A stretch of DNA of 64,000 bases, taken from contig JANFNE010000005.1 of the NCBI GenBank assembly GCA_024867545.1, positions 62,001 through 126,000 on the forward strand, read 5' to 3'. Source of the DNA: Phytopythium helicoides. Its lineage: Eukaryota; Oomycota; Peronosporomycetes; Pythiales; Pythiaceae. Of the stretch, positions 1 through 9,641 are shown piece after piece. Position 1 is the first letter of the stretch; each line of letters opens with the position of its first letter. Below the pieces are notes generated by a model that saw only the letters and a list, made by a program, of their open reading frames with translations, had not been told where the DNA came from and did no database searches. The translations under genes were made by a program, and so were the position numbers.

Positions 1-829
1 GCGCAGCGCATCGACCGCCGCACGCTCCCTCATCCGCTCTCGAACTCGTGCACGTCGTGAAGCCACGCGTGGCTACCTTGACTTGGATACGTCGCGCTTG
101 ACACCCTTCGTGGCCGATCACCCCTGCCGCTGGCTTGACAGACTCCGATGTCGCCGCGGCGAAGACCTTGGAAGGGTCTGGAGGCTTGGAGCGGGGCCCC
201 GGGTCGTGAGCCGGGAAATGCGGCCGCTTGGACTCCATCTTGCAAATTCACGACTGAGGGGAAAAGCACCATGCGAGTCGAATGCCGAGAGCGCAAGTTG
301 AAGTCCTCAAACTTTCGTGACATCCCTCCTTTTTCACTTGCGAAATGAATTGAAAGTCGGGTGAACTCCATCCTCCTGCCTCTATCGTTCCTGCGAGCAG
401 CCAGGACTCGACACTTTGTTGCATGGAAGTACGGTCGCAAGCGGCAGAGCGAAGATGCAGGCTTGCGAACCTGTGGGTAGGCATCCACGATACAACCAAT
501 GAGCTCTCGGCAAACCTTCTACGTGACCGAGGACTCCAGCAGCGTCTTTGTGTCGCCTTGGCTGTCCTTATGACGCTCTGCTGCTTGCTGGGCTCCTGGC
601 ACTCCATGCCAATGAGAAACAAAGCATGCATGCAAAGACTATCGCTTGCAGTTCATGTACTTATGTCGTAAGATACGACGTTGGGAACCAAGGTGTTAAC
701 AGCAAAAATACCGGTGCTGTTGATTCGATACCGGTAGAATTCTGTTTATGGCTGCTTTGTGATTGTGGCCGCGTTGAAGTTCACAGCCACGGACGACGGC
801 AGGCAGCTCGATGCGGTCTCAAACTCACG
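1..829. other. Gene-poor left edge and SDR upstream region
   Basis: No reading frame here has a start, composition or protein-like sequence that supports a gene on either strand. The last 130 bases before the dehydrogenase carry two copies of the palindrome ACCGGT (710-715 and 730-735), a motif that recurs upstream of other genes in the window. Confidence 0.5.
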
Positions 830-838
830 TCACTTTCC
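830..838 (+). promoter_or_regulatory. Initiator-like element of the SDR gene
   Basis: TCACTTTCC lies 50 bases before the chosen ATG at 888. It fits the YCAYTYYC core of the oomycete initiator, which marks transcription start in Phytophthora genes. The distance agrees with the short 5' leaders typical of oomycetes. Confidence 0.4.
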
Positions 839-887
839 AACTCGCAACCAGTCCACCAGCCTCGCAACAACCCCAGCAAAACTTGCC

Positions 888-1694
888 ATGTCTCTCGCTG
901 GCAAGCTCGTTGTGATCACCGGTGCGTCCATGGGGATCGGCGCTGCTACTGCGCTGCGTCTCGCAATGGAAGGCGCCTCGATTGTTCTGCTGTCGCGGTC
1001 CGAAGGCAAACTCGCGGAGATCGCCAAGCTCATCAAAGAGAAGGCTCCAGGCTCACCCCAGGTCCGCTACTTCGCCGTCAATGTCCAGGATCATGCGGCA
1101 CTCGCTGCTGCCATGGGTGCCGTTGTGAAGGAGTTTGGCACCCCCATTGACGTGCTGGTCAACAACGCCGGACTTGCGATCGGAGCCCCAGCAACGTTCC
1201 CTAAGCAGTCGATTGCTGATATTACAACAATGCTGGCGACAAATTTGAACGGCGTCATGTTTGCTGCCCATGCCGCTCTCAACGAAGGTCTCATGCTCAA
1301 GCACCAGCGCGGCACGATTCTGAATGTGACGTCAGTGACTGCTCTGGAGGCTCCTCCTTTCCCCGGAGAAGCTGTCTACCATTCCGTCAAAGCCGCACAA
1401 GAAGCATTCTCCAATTCACTCCGTATCGAGCTCAGTGGTACGAACATTCGCGTCGCAGTTATTCGTCCAGGCGTTGTTGCCACCAACTTCCACGAGCTGC
1501 GTGTTGGATACGACAGCGACAAGTACAACGATTTCATTCGCGGATATGAGCCGCTTGTCGCCGCGGACGTGGCCGATGCCATTGCTTGGATGCTCTCCAC
1601 GCCAGAACGAGTGACAGTCAAGGCTCTTGATGTCGTGCCGACCGCGCAGCGTAGCCTGACAGTATTTGACCGCACTTGGAGCGACCGCAACTAA
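888..1694 (+). CDS. Short-chain dehydrogenase/reductase (classical SDR)
   Basis: A single-exon gene of 268 aa encodes a soluble NAD(P)-dependent oxidoreductase of the classical SDR family. The Rossmann glycine motif TGASMGIG is at residues 11-18, NNAG at 92-95, the catalytic Ser at about 149 and YHSVK (Tyr164, Lys168) in the active site. Length is normal for the family. The frame is open upstream, but ATG 888 places the N-terminus directly before the first beta strand (GKLVVITG), as in homologues, and lies just behind an initiator match. The closest bacterial analogues are YdfG-type 3-hydroxy acid dehydrogenases, but the substrate cannot be read from sequence. The gene converges with the nitrilase gene 160 bp downstream. 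Confidence 0.9.
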   Translation: MSLAGKLVVITGASMGIGAATALRLAMEGASIVLLSRSEGKLAEIAKLIKEKAPGSPQVRYFAVNVQDHAALAAAMGAVVKEFGTPIDVLVNNAGLAIGAPATFPKQSIADITTMLATNLNGVMFAAHAALNEGLMLKHQRGTILNVTSVTALEAPPFPGEAVYHSVKAAQEAFSNSLRIELSGTNIRVAVIRPGVVATNFHELRVGYDSDKYNDFIRGYEPLVAADVADAIAWMLSTPERVTVKALDVVPTAQRSLTVFDRTWSDRN

Positions 1695-1856
1695 CAGCTA
1701 GCGTCACGCATGCAGTAGCTGGCAGCGCTTTGCAACAAAAACGAAGATCAACAAATCAAATGAGGGTCTTGAAAGAAAGGACATGTTGCTGATTTTGAGC
1801 GATGACCAACATCATAAACGCATTCCTGCTCACTGCACCGCAGCCTTTCTGCTGTC

Positions 1857-2882
1857 TTATGGAGTAGCCACATCTTCCGCATTGGACTTCGCAATCGCCG
1901 TTTTCTTGGCGACTGCACTTGGAAGTCCATGCGGATAGTCGACCTGTTCACGCTCTCGCGCGTCAGCTCCAAGCCAAAGCAGATCTGGGCGGCTGTAGTG
2001 GCCAACCGTGTGCATGAACATGCGCGCCTGCACAATCAAATTCATGTCCAGGTCCGCAAACACAAGTCCCTCTTTCGTCTCCGGCAGCAGCTCCGTCAAT
2101 CGACGACCATCAGGGCCAAAGATGGCAGAGCAGCCTCCACCAGGCTCGTAGAAGATAATTCCATCTTGCGTACGCATCTTGTCGATGCCCTTTTGCGAGA
2201 GCACGGCAGTCGTATGAAGAACGAAGCAGCTGCCCTCGAGAGCATAAGCTTGCGCTGCCGTTTGAGCACCCTCGCGGGACATGCCCCAGTGCCCTAGAGA
2301 GCCCTCCTGGAACGGCTCCATCGATGGCCAGCTTCCCACGTGGATCATTTCATGCTGCAGGAACGTGTGGTACTTGAGCAGCGGTAGCACGTGCTCCCAG
2401 CAATTGAGAGCGCCAACACTTCCAATCGGTCGCTCGACAACGTTCTGTAGAGATTCCCCAGAGCCCTCGCCGAAGATGGTGCGTTCACAATGGGTCGGCT
2501 TGATCTTGCGGCGCTTCATGAGGATTTCACCATCGGTGCCCGAGATGAGCGCCTGCGCGAGGTAAAGCGAGTGCTTGTCATTCTCCGAGAAGCCGAGCAC
2601 GACGTCGATGTTGTTGCTCGAGGCTGTCGCCTGGATCTTTCGCATCTCGGGCGAGTCCACGGCAAGCGAGTTGCGGATGTACTCCTTGGTCAGAACTGGA
2701 TCGACGGGCCGCGTCCAGATCCAACCGGGATAGCCAGGGATGAAGACTTCCGGAAATGAGATGAGCTTGGCCCCACCCTTGGCAGCATCTTCGATGAGTG
2801 AGCATGCCTTGTTGACAGACCCTTGGAGGTCGAACCACTCGGGCTCGGCTTGCACAGCAGCGACGCGGACGATCGAGTCCAT
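1857..2882 (-). CDS. Nitrilase / cyanide-hydratase-type C-N hydrolase
   Basis: The 341-aa single-exon protein belongs to the nitrilase superfamily. The catalytic triad is complete: Glu45 (FPEVFIPGYP), Lys126 (RRKIKPTHCER) and Cys161 (ALNCWEH), with spacing matching true nitrilases (branch 1). Enzymes of this branch hydrolyse nitriles to acids and ammonia, and the fungal cyanide hydratases convert cyanide to formamide. The words IPGYPGWIW and RRKIKPTH are close to both groups, so the substrate is open. In a plant-associated oomycete such an enzyme could detoxify host cyanide or nitriles, but this is inference. No signal peptide is evident. An initiator match lies about 70 bp upstream of the ATG. 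Confidence 0.88.
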   Translation of the reverse strand: MDSIVRVAAVQAEPEWFDLQGSVNKACSLIEDAAKGGAKLISFPEVFIPGYPGWIWTRPVDPVLTKEYIRNSLAVDSPEMRKIQATASSNNIDVVLGFSENDKHSLYLAQALISGTDGEILMKRRKIKPTHCERTIFGEGSGESLQNVVERPIGSVGALNCWEHVLPLLKYHTFLQHEMIHVGSWPSMEPFQEGSLGHWGMSREGAQTAAQAYALEGSCFVLHTTAVLSQKGIDKMRTQDGIIFYEPGGGCSAIFGPDGRRLTELLPETKEGLVFADLDMNLIVQARMFMHTVGHYSRPDLLWLGADAREREQVDYPHGLPSAVAKKTAIAKSNAEDVATP

Positions 2883-3362
2883 GGTGATGTCGAGGACGAG
2901 TCTAAGGAGTAGTGCCGGAGGAGTAGTGCCGGAGGAGTTGATTGGGTCGAGGCAAATTGGAAAGTGAGAATGCGAGCGAGTCCAAACGAGTGAGCACGCG
3001 ACTACTTGTGCAGTGCAGACGCGTTCACTGGAACAACAAGTTCAGGGACTTTTACATAGTTTGTTTGGCTCATTCATAAGCGAGATGCCGTCACATCAAG
3101 TGTCGACGACGATGATGATCAAGGTGATGCTCAAGCGGCGGAACGATCAATCAATCGGCAAGCGGCGACGTCGACGGCCAAGTGGCCAATGGCTGCAACA
3201 AGTCGCCTGTGACGTCGTCCAAGCACCGCAGTCGGAGGAGCAGCGATTGCTCCGTCGTAGTTGCTGTGCACTGGGATTGCGCGCCAGGATGGGCATCCAT
3301 AGTGAGCCCAAGATGTTAGTACCTCGGCACTGCTCCAGCACGAGAACTGCTGCTCGACACCG
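2883..3362. other. Divergent intergenic region nitrilase / bZIP-like gene
   Basis: This 480 bp separates two divergently transcribed genes and holds the nitrilase initiator. A 15-bp unit with core GGAGTAGTGCCGGAG is repeated twice in tandem near 2907-2937, just upstream of the nitrilase ATG. No reading frame here looks coding. Confidence 0.4.
2954..2967 (-). promoter_or_regulatory. Oomycete initiator of the nitrilase gene
   Basis: On the minus strand the bases read TCACTTTCCAATTT, a close match to the oomycete Inr consensus (TCAYTYYNCAWTTT). It sits 72-85 bases before the nitrilase ATG, a normal distance. It is the best Inr match noticed in the window. Confidence 0.6.
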
Positions 3363-4672
3363 ATGGCTTCGGCTGGAACGGAGCCCAACGTCGCGTCCGC
3401 TGAGCGCGAGGAGGTCATGCAACAGCCAGCGGCCACGAGCAGCGACGCTCGGTCAGATGTGAGCGAGGCTGAGGGCGTCAAGAGCTCGGGGGATTCGAGC
3501 AGAGTCGTGGGGCGAAAGCGAAAATGGCGGAAGGCCACTAACACCATCCGTCGGGTGAGTCTAGCTGACGGATTGGAGCTTGTGAGTTGGTTCTGACGAG
3601 TCCGGTGGACGGTGGAGCAGGAGAAGAAGCAGGAGCTCCGGGAGGAAGTCAATGAACTGCGCGAGCAGCTGGAGGAGCTCAAGTCGCAGATCTTTGGAGT
3701 GCCGACCGAGAAGGAGTTGGCTAGCGACCGCAAGTGCAAGTCGCAGGTGATCGAGAACCGACGCATGCGGCGCGCGCTGCTCTCTCAATTTTTTACACTT
3801 GCCCCCGTGCAGGCTCTGCTCGACGAGTATGCTCTTATGGTGAGTCCATCGTCACCTCATTCGCTATTCTAGTCCATTGGAAATCTCATGCGGTCATGGT
3901 TGACGGTGCTCAGGAACTAGAAGCAGGAAGCCCACTTCACCAATTTATTCACCTCAAGAGTAGCTGGCAGGATCGGCATGATACATTGAAAGCAGCCAAG
4001 CCCATCGCTTTGCGCAAGGCAAAGTTGTTCCTCGACCAGCGAGCGCCGCATTGGAATCCGCTTCGCGAAACTCGACAGGAGCGTTCGTTTGAGTCGTCCA
4101 CAGGCGACGCCTGCATCGTGTGCTGGGCATCCGCGCACTTTTTGAGCGCTCGGAGCGTGCAGCGAGGCTTCGAGACTGTCCAGCGTTTCTTCTGCGACCT
4201 GGAGATCCGCATCTCGGATCACATGTCATTCATTACCGTGCGCGAAGACGACGACTACGGTGGCACAGAGATCCCTCAAAACCGACTGCTGTCGAGATCG
4301 CACAGTGGGCATCAGATCGAATCTAACAGCGTCTTCTTTTCCGAGTTCTATCCCGAGAGTACTCTAGAGGATGGCAGAGACGGTGGCGGATATGGCATCG
4401 TTGTTGCGGACTTTGTCGACGTGGACGATCGGCATCCGTACCATTCGGGCGAACGCATTCGTCGGGATGTGAGCTCTGTCATCAAGGTCACCGCAGTCCC
4501 GCGGACCGATTCGGCAAACGGAGAGGTCGTCATTGTGCTGACGAATTGGGTGTTCGCCAAGCTGCACAGACCCACATTCGCCATTCCGCCGTCTGTGTGG
4601 AGCGAGCTGCGCAAAATGTCCGACAACTGGACCAGGTTGCTCCACCCGTCAATTATCGAGCTCCCGGAGTGA
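3363..4672 (+). CDS. bZIP-like coiled-coil / START-like protein of an oomycete family
   Basis: Three exons, join(3363..3554,3621..3839,3914..4672), give 389 aa with two phase-0 introns of 66 and 74 nt. The N-terminus is acidic and Ser-rich, followed by a basic stretch (RKRKWRKATNTIRREKK) that runs into a heptad-type helix (LREEVNELREQLEELKSQ), the layout of a basic-leucine-zipper segment. The C-terminal ~240 aa resemble the START-like region that follows a short coiled coil in a large oomycete family sometimes labelled M96 mating-specific. A transcription factor or lipid-binding regulator is plausible, but function is inferred from layout only. The last exon is unambiguous; both introns are needed to avoid stops. 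Confidence 0.6.
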
Positions 4673-5482
4673 GTCGTCGTCGCGTCATTCGTTGCATTGC
4701 ATCGAGTGATCGAGGGGGAACGGTGCGACTGACGGGCGGTAGAGAGACCGAGTCGCACCACCTCATCGCGGGGTTGTTCGAACAGAAAGATGCGAGATGA
4801 GGCCAACAACCTAGCGACCCCGCACGTTCGTCGACGGGCGATCTCCGGCTTCTCCATCTCGACCGCCCTGCTTCCTCCGACTCACTCACTCCAGGGAAGA
4901 CAAGTGGCGTGCTTTGCTGGTCGTGCACTTGGGGCGGCAGAGCATCGGTTGAAAGTTTGCTTCAACTTGCACCACTTGCCCATCCCGACGCAAGCGACGC
5001 GAGCCTTTTTTCACGGTAATCATTCGTGGTCATCGAGGGTTGGAACGCGAGGCCTCTACGTGGCATGAGCAGCGTCGAGGCCAAGTGGAAGGCAGAGAAG
5101 CCTCGAGACAGTCGCCCGCCTCTTCATCATCCTGCTCCAAGCTCGCCCACAAAAAGCGTCAAGCGGGCAGTTGCGTCCGTAAGACACGGCGCCGAAACCT
5201 TCCATATATGTTTCTTTCTATCATATAGTATTCACAAAAAATCATGCAGTATTCACTACCCTTGTGAAGCGTGATTTCATATCGGATCCTTCTCCTCAAA
5301 ATGAAATATTAAATGTAGGATTTTGGGTGGATATTTTCCGCCTCCAAGCGGGCTATGCGACACAAGTTGCAAGCGGTGCAGCAGCCCAAGCTCACATCTC
5401 AAGCTTCGCCTTGGGCCACAGCCAGAGCCGCTTCCGACCTCGAGCTCCACTTGTGCAGACAGCAGCAGCTCCGCCAGCAGCC
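4673..5482. other. Intergenic region before the tetraspanin pair
   Basis: The 3' flank of the bZIP-like gene and the promoter of the first tetraspanin-like gene. The middle (about 5200-5330) is AT-rich, with TATATG, ATATAG and two copies of AGTATTCAC. I see no coding signal. Confidence 0.4.
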
Positions 5483-6418
5483 ATGGGCGTGTGCATGTGC
5501 CTGACCAAGCTCACGACGGCGATCGTGCTGCTGGGCATCAACTTCCTGCTCGTGCTCGGCGGCGCCTTCGTGCTCTACATCGGGCTCTCGCTGCGCGACG
5601 AAGCCTGGGTGGACGTGCTCAAGGGCTACTGGTCTGGCACGTCGCCCGTGCTGACCGCCATCATCGCCGTCGGCTCCACGGTCATCGCGCTCGCCGTGCT
5701 CGGCTCCATCGCAGCCTGCTGCCGCTGGCGGCTCGGACTGCTCATCTACGCCTGGGTCGTCTTCCTCGTGCTGCTCGTCTTCCTGGCCGTGGCTATCGCC
5801 GCCTTCACGGTGCGCGGCACGACCAACGACTGGGCCGACACGTCCTTCCCGGCCAGCGACGACGAGGAGACCGTCGCCGAAAAGTTCGACGAGGTCTACT
5901 GCTACGCGCAGGGCGAGTACATGTGCAACTCGATGCCGGTCGAGGACGTCATCACCATGTTCGTGCCGACCGTGAGCGCCGACGTGGCCTCGCTCTTCTC
6001 CAACTACAGTGGCATCAACTCGCTGTGCAACACGACCGTGGGCGACGCGTTCGAGACCGTGCTGCCCGAGCTTGAGACCATCTGCGAGAGCTGCGAGGTG
6101 GCCGAGCAGTTCACCAACCTCTCGTCCGTCTTCGACTGGGCCAACGACGAGTGCCCGCGCACCAACGAGACGCTCACCTGGTGTGGCCAGTTCCTCTCCA
6201 CGGGCGACCTCAACAGCACATTGGGCACAGCACCCTACTCCGAGTGCCGCGACGAGTTCCTCGACTTTGTCGGCTCTCGCGCGCTCTGGGCGGGCGTCGG
6301 CGGTGTCCTCGTCGTTATTGGCTCCGTGCTGGTCATCGGCTTCTCGTGCTTCCTGCGCCGCCGCGGGCACCACAAAGACCACGACGCCGAGGGCGGGATC
6401 TCCGGTGCACACATGTAG
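5483..6418 (+). CDS. Tetraspanin-like four-TM membrane protein (copy 1)
   Basis: The 311-aa single-exon protein has the tetraspanin topology: TM1 right after the start (IVLLGINFLLVLGGAFVLYI), TM2 (LTAIIAVGSTVIALAVLG), TM3 (LLIYAWVVFLVLLVFLAVAI), a large loop of roughly 140 aa, and TM4 (GVGGVLVVIGSVLVIGFSCFL) with a short His/Asp-rich tail. The loop has spaced cysteines (CYAQGEYMC, CESCE, WCGQF) and N-glycosylation sequons but no canonical CCG motif, so it is a divergent member. ATG 5483 is preferred over the longer open frame because TM1 follows directly. It probably organises membrane microdomains. A tandem paralogue lies downstream in the same orientation. Confidence 0.75.
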   Translation: MGVCMCLTKLTTAIVLLGINFLLVLGGAFVLYIGLSLRDEAWVDVLKGYWSGTSPVLTAIIAVGSTVIALAVLGSIAACCRWRLGLLIYAWVVFLVLLVFLAVAIAAFTVRGTTNDWADTSFPASDDEETVAEKFDEVYCYAQGEYMCNSMPVEDVITMFVPTVSADVASLFSNYSGINSLCNTTVGDAFETVLPELETICESCEVAEQFTNLSSVFDWANDECPRTNETLTWCGQFLSTGDLNSTLGTAPYSECRDEFLDFVGSRALWAGVGGVLVVIGSVLVIGFSCFLRRRGHHKDHDAEGGISGAHM

Positions 6419-6649
6419 ATCTGTAGCATAGCCACCATTCGCCTCGCTAATAGTCTCCACCACCCATGAATATCATCTGTACCAAGCGCACCCAGGTGCC
6501 ATTACTTGTAGCCGCTGTCCAATGACGCACATGGCATGGCTGAGATGGGATGCCCATCACCGGCGAAAAGATCGCGACGCGAAATTTCTGCACGAGTCCG
6601 ACCATGACAGCCACAGTGTGTGTGCTGTGGGTTCACATCGCGCGGCTTG

Positions 6650-6651
<2 letters not shown>

Positions 6652-6681
<30 letters not shown>
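6652..6681 (+). repeat. Homopolymeric C30 tract
   Basis: Thirty consecutive C residues lie 27 bp before the likely ATG of the second tetraspanin-like gene. The tract happens to keep an upstream open frame in register, where it would read as ten prolines, but the length of such a run is unreliable in sequencing and unstable in vivo. Confidence 0.95.
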
Positions 6682-6708
6682 ACGACAATCGAGAAAACCT
6701 CCGACGAG

Positions 6709-7698
6709 ATGCGCTGGGACGCGCTGCTGCTCGTGACGATGAGCGCGCTGCTGCTGGCGCTGGGCGTGGCCACGATCGTGGTGCGCTGCTGGTTCGCCGA
6801 CTCGGACTGGCCGAACATTGGTCGAGCGGCGGACTCCAGCAGTGTCTCGGCACTCGACGCCGGTATGCTGGCGTTGGGCATCACCATGGTCGTGTCGGTC
6901 GTGGTTGGCGCTGCTGGCGCGCTCTGGAGGAACAAGCCGCTGCTGCTGCTCCAAGGCGCGCTGCTGATGGTCGTGCTGGGTGGTGCCACGTTCTTGGCCG
7001 TGCGCATACTGCAGATCAACATCCGAGCACACAACTGGCTTGGTGAAGATGGCTGGGATGTCTCGAACGCGTCCACCAACGAGATTAAGCTGGCTGAGAG
7101 GTTCGACGCCGTCTTCTGCGGCGCGCAGCTCGCGTATGTGTGCGACCACGCGACACTGGAGCAGATCGTGGCACTCGGCGTCGACAATGTGGCGCTGTTG
7201 GCTGGTAACAGCACCAGTGGCAGCTCGGTGAGCGCCTTGTGCCAATCCTCATCCCAAACGCAGAACTCTAGCAGCTGGCAAGAGATCTGCACGGTCTGCA
7301 GCCAGCAGCAGCCGTCCTATGCGACTTTTTCGAGCATCAGCGAGTGGGTTGAGGAGAACTGCGCGTACTCGGCCGACACTATGGAGTGGTGCGGCGTCGC
7401 AAGTGCTGGATCAGAATCCGGCAGTCTTCTTAGTGGCAGCGCCAGTGACGAAGGCTTATCGCCTTACGCACAATGCCGAACGCAGCTCCTCTCACAAGCT
7501 GATGACTGGACTGAAGCGCTCGGGGTCGCGTGGAGTTGCTCGGGCATCCTAGTGCTTCTTCTCTTGGCGTTTGTGGTATTGTTGCTGCGGTCACATGCCA
7601 ATGCCAATGCCCTTGATCTGGAAGAAGCCATGAGTCTCCAAGCAACTAGCATTACGAGCGCTGATCGCGAGGAGTACGCACGCAACGACAAGGTGTGA
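6709..7698 (+). CDS. Tetraspanin-like four-TM membrane protein (copy 2)
   Basis: A 329-aa paralogue of the gene 290 bp upstream, same strand. TM1 (ALLLVTMSALLLALGVATIVV) follows the ATG at once, TM2 and TM3 lie within the next 100 residues (GMLALGITMVVSVVVGAAGAL; LLLLQGALLMVVLGGATFLAV), then a Cys- and sequon-rich loop (FCGAQLAYVCDH, CTVCS, WCGVA), and TM4 (ILVLLLLAFVVLLLRS). Loop cysteine words match copy 1 (C-GAQLAYVC versus CYAQGEYMC; EWCG versus TWCG), showing duplication. The frame is open to an ATG at 6550 through the C30 tract, but ATG 6709 fits membrane topology. AATAAA follows the stop at about 7744. Confidence 0.7.
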   Translation: MRWDALLLVTMSALLLALGVATIVVRCWFADSDWPNIGRAADSSSVSALDAGMLALGITMVVSVVVGAAGALWRNKPLLLLQGALLMVVLGGATFLAVRILQINIRAHNWLGEDGWDVSNASTNEIKLAERFDAVFCGAQLAYVCDHATLEQIVALGVDNVALLAGNSTSGSSVSALCQSSSQTQNSSSWQEICTVCSQQQPSYATFSSISEWVEENCAYSADTMEWCGVASAGSESGSLLSGSASDEGLSPYAQCRTQLLSQADDWTEALGVAWSCSGILVLLLLAFVVLLLRSHANANALDLEEAMSLQATSITSADREEYARNDKV

Positions 7699-7834
7699 TC
7701 GACTTGCCGGTTGCCATCAACTTGTACGACAACTATCCAAACAAATAAAGTGAATGCTTGACCCAAGACATTGTCTTACAGTGCTCTGGCTGACTCGACC
7801 TAAGCTTAGTTGCGAGAAGCTCTCGCAAAGGCGC

Positions 7835-9335
7835 TCACGCAACGACTCGCTTCTTCATCGTAAGGATCTTGACAGAGTCGCCGAGCTTGAGCTGACCGGT
7901 CTTCTCGACCACCAAGCTAGATCCGAAGAAGTTCTGCAATGTGTTTGAGTTCTGAAAGCCCAACACGACACCATTACGATACTTCATTAGCGTCCTGGAA
8001 GGCTCACGACTGGGATGTGACAGTGCCGTTTCCTGGTCGATGCAAGGGATATTGCAGCGTCCACGAGGCCCTACGTTGCGAAACTTCAGTGGACCAATGA
8101 AAAGTGCATTCCAATAGTCCTCAGCCCACGCTGGAGATCCTTCAAGAACGACGCTGATTACAGCATGAGCAACTTATTAGTTGATTGCTGCTTCAGGAAG
8201 GTTCTGGCAATTCAACTCACTTGGCACGGAAACGATCCATTGGAATCGGATCCCTCAGGAGTTTGTTCAAAGCTGCGAGCGAAGCTTCAGCTGTCAACAA
8301 AATCGGAAATGCATCCGAAAACCCTGTGCGGAAGCAAAAGGCGAAAAGTGATCAGTATTTACCATCGCTGGCGCAATGCAGTGGCCAACTTCGAACCTGT
8401 TTGATATCCTGGGGCGTACTGCTCTCGACATGGCCGAACGAACGACTCTTTGAAATGGACAAAGCGGAGTTTGCGGCCCCCAAGTTTGTCCGCGAGGAAA
8501 GTGTTGATCCACTGGGCAGCGGCATCTCCTTGATCGACGGCGACCAGCGTGTCCTTCCACAACCTGACGGTAAGCTCTATTCCTTGGGTCTCATGAATGA
8601 TAGGCACTTCCAGGTCTGGCATCCCTTCTGCCGCCAGAACGATCGCCTAGCCACATACGCTGGGTATCAGCCGTCTCGCTCTCTTGCTGTGCTAGATGTC
8701 AGCCCCAAGACACGCATACCTTGGTGTTCTCTACGCTGGGGACAAGTTTAGGCCGCACTAGAGCCAGCTTGCGATAATGTCGCTGCGTCATGAATCTCCC
8801 CATGTCGTCAACGAACATCCACTCGCGGTCGTGAAGCAGCCCTTTATCTGTAGTGTGGATCCACATCAAATCCATGATTCATCCCCTGCGATGAAAGAGA
8901 GCCTCACACACCTGTGACCTGGGCCGACTCGAGGCGAATCCCGCCACACGACTTGATCGGGTAGATGTGCAGCTCGCTCACCCTCGGTTGTGTGATTTCT
9001 CCACTGCTCACACGCACTGTCCTGGGGCTGCCACCATCGTCCAGCAGTAGCTGCACGTCGTACGCATCTCCAGCCTCGTTGTAGCCGCGCACCTCTCCGA
9101 CGCTGCGTCTGTCCTCCAGAGCCACCCGCGCACCGACAGGAAACAGCCGCTCCTTCGCTTCCGCTGCCTGCTCCTCCTCCTCGTCTCGCTGCAGATAGCA
9201 CTCGAGCTCCTCTTGGACCTTCGGAGCCATCGACGCCGACTGGTTGGTCGCCGCCGCTTTTAGGAGCGCAGCGGCCGCCAGCGCCAGCGCACAGGCAGCC
9301 CCAAGCGCCAGCGAGAGCCGCGAGGCCGCCAGCAT
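7835..9335 (-). CDS. MOSC-domain protein, mARC/YcbX-like (copy 1)
   Basis: Five exons, complement(join(7835..8153,8221..8323,8397..8646,8720..8847,8912..9335)), give 407 aa. An N-terminal hydrophobic helix (LALGAACALALAAAALL) suggests membrane anchoring. A small SH3/KOW-like segment (VGARVALEDRRSVGEV) precedes the MOSC N-terminal barrel (ELHIYPIKSCGGIRLESAQ) and the MOSC domain. The RGRCNIPCIDQ motif carries the cysteine region that binds molybdenum cofactor in mARC-type enzymes, which reduce N-hydroxylated compounds. Introns are 64-73 nt. Two paralogues at 18.7-22.0 kb have identical lengths for the last four exons. It converges with the tetraspanin pair. Confidence 0.85.
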
Positions 9336-9641
9336 TGTGGGGAAGCACGCAGATTGGCAAGTGGCCAAGTTCAACCAGTCACCAAACGTGTTGCACTCTA
9401 TGATCCGTATCAAACAGTGTATAAGGTCAACTTATATACTTATATGAACCTATTATATCAGGATGTATAGATGACTGTATTAACGTGTGCACTTCAGTGA
9501 GATTTTCATCGGGGTACACGGCGTTGGTTACACTTTATTTGTTCTTGAAGGTATCCACAGCTTACTGGCGTTTACTTTTGCCGGGCGTGGAGTTCTGTGC
9601 GCCAGAGTGCCCGCCGCCATTTCCCCACGAGCCGAGACGCC
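9336..9641. other. Divergent promoter region MOSC copy 1 / SDE2
   Basis: About 300 bp between two divergent ATGs. The centre (9420-9475) is strongly AT-rich (TTATATACTTATATG). CCATTTCCCC at about 9617, 25 bp before the SDE2 start, is a weak initiator match. No gene is visible. Confidence 0.4.

Noticed and set aside
5399..6463. Minus-strand frame of 354 codons opposite tetraspanin copy 1
   Set aside because: It is an antisense shadow of a GC-rich gene; the sense strand has clear transmembrane topology.
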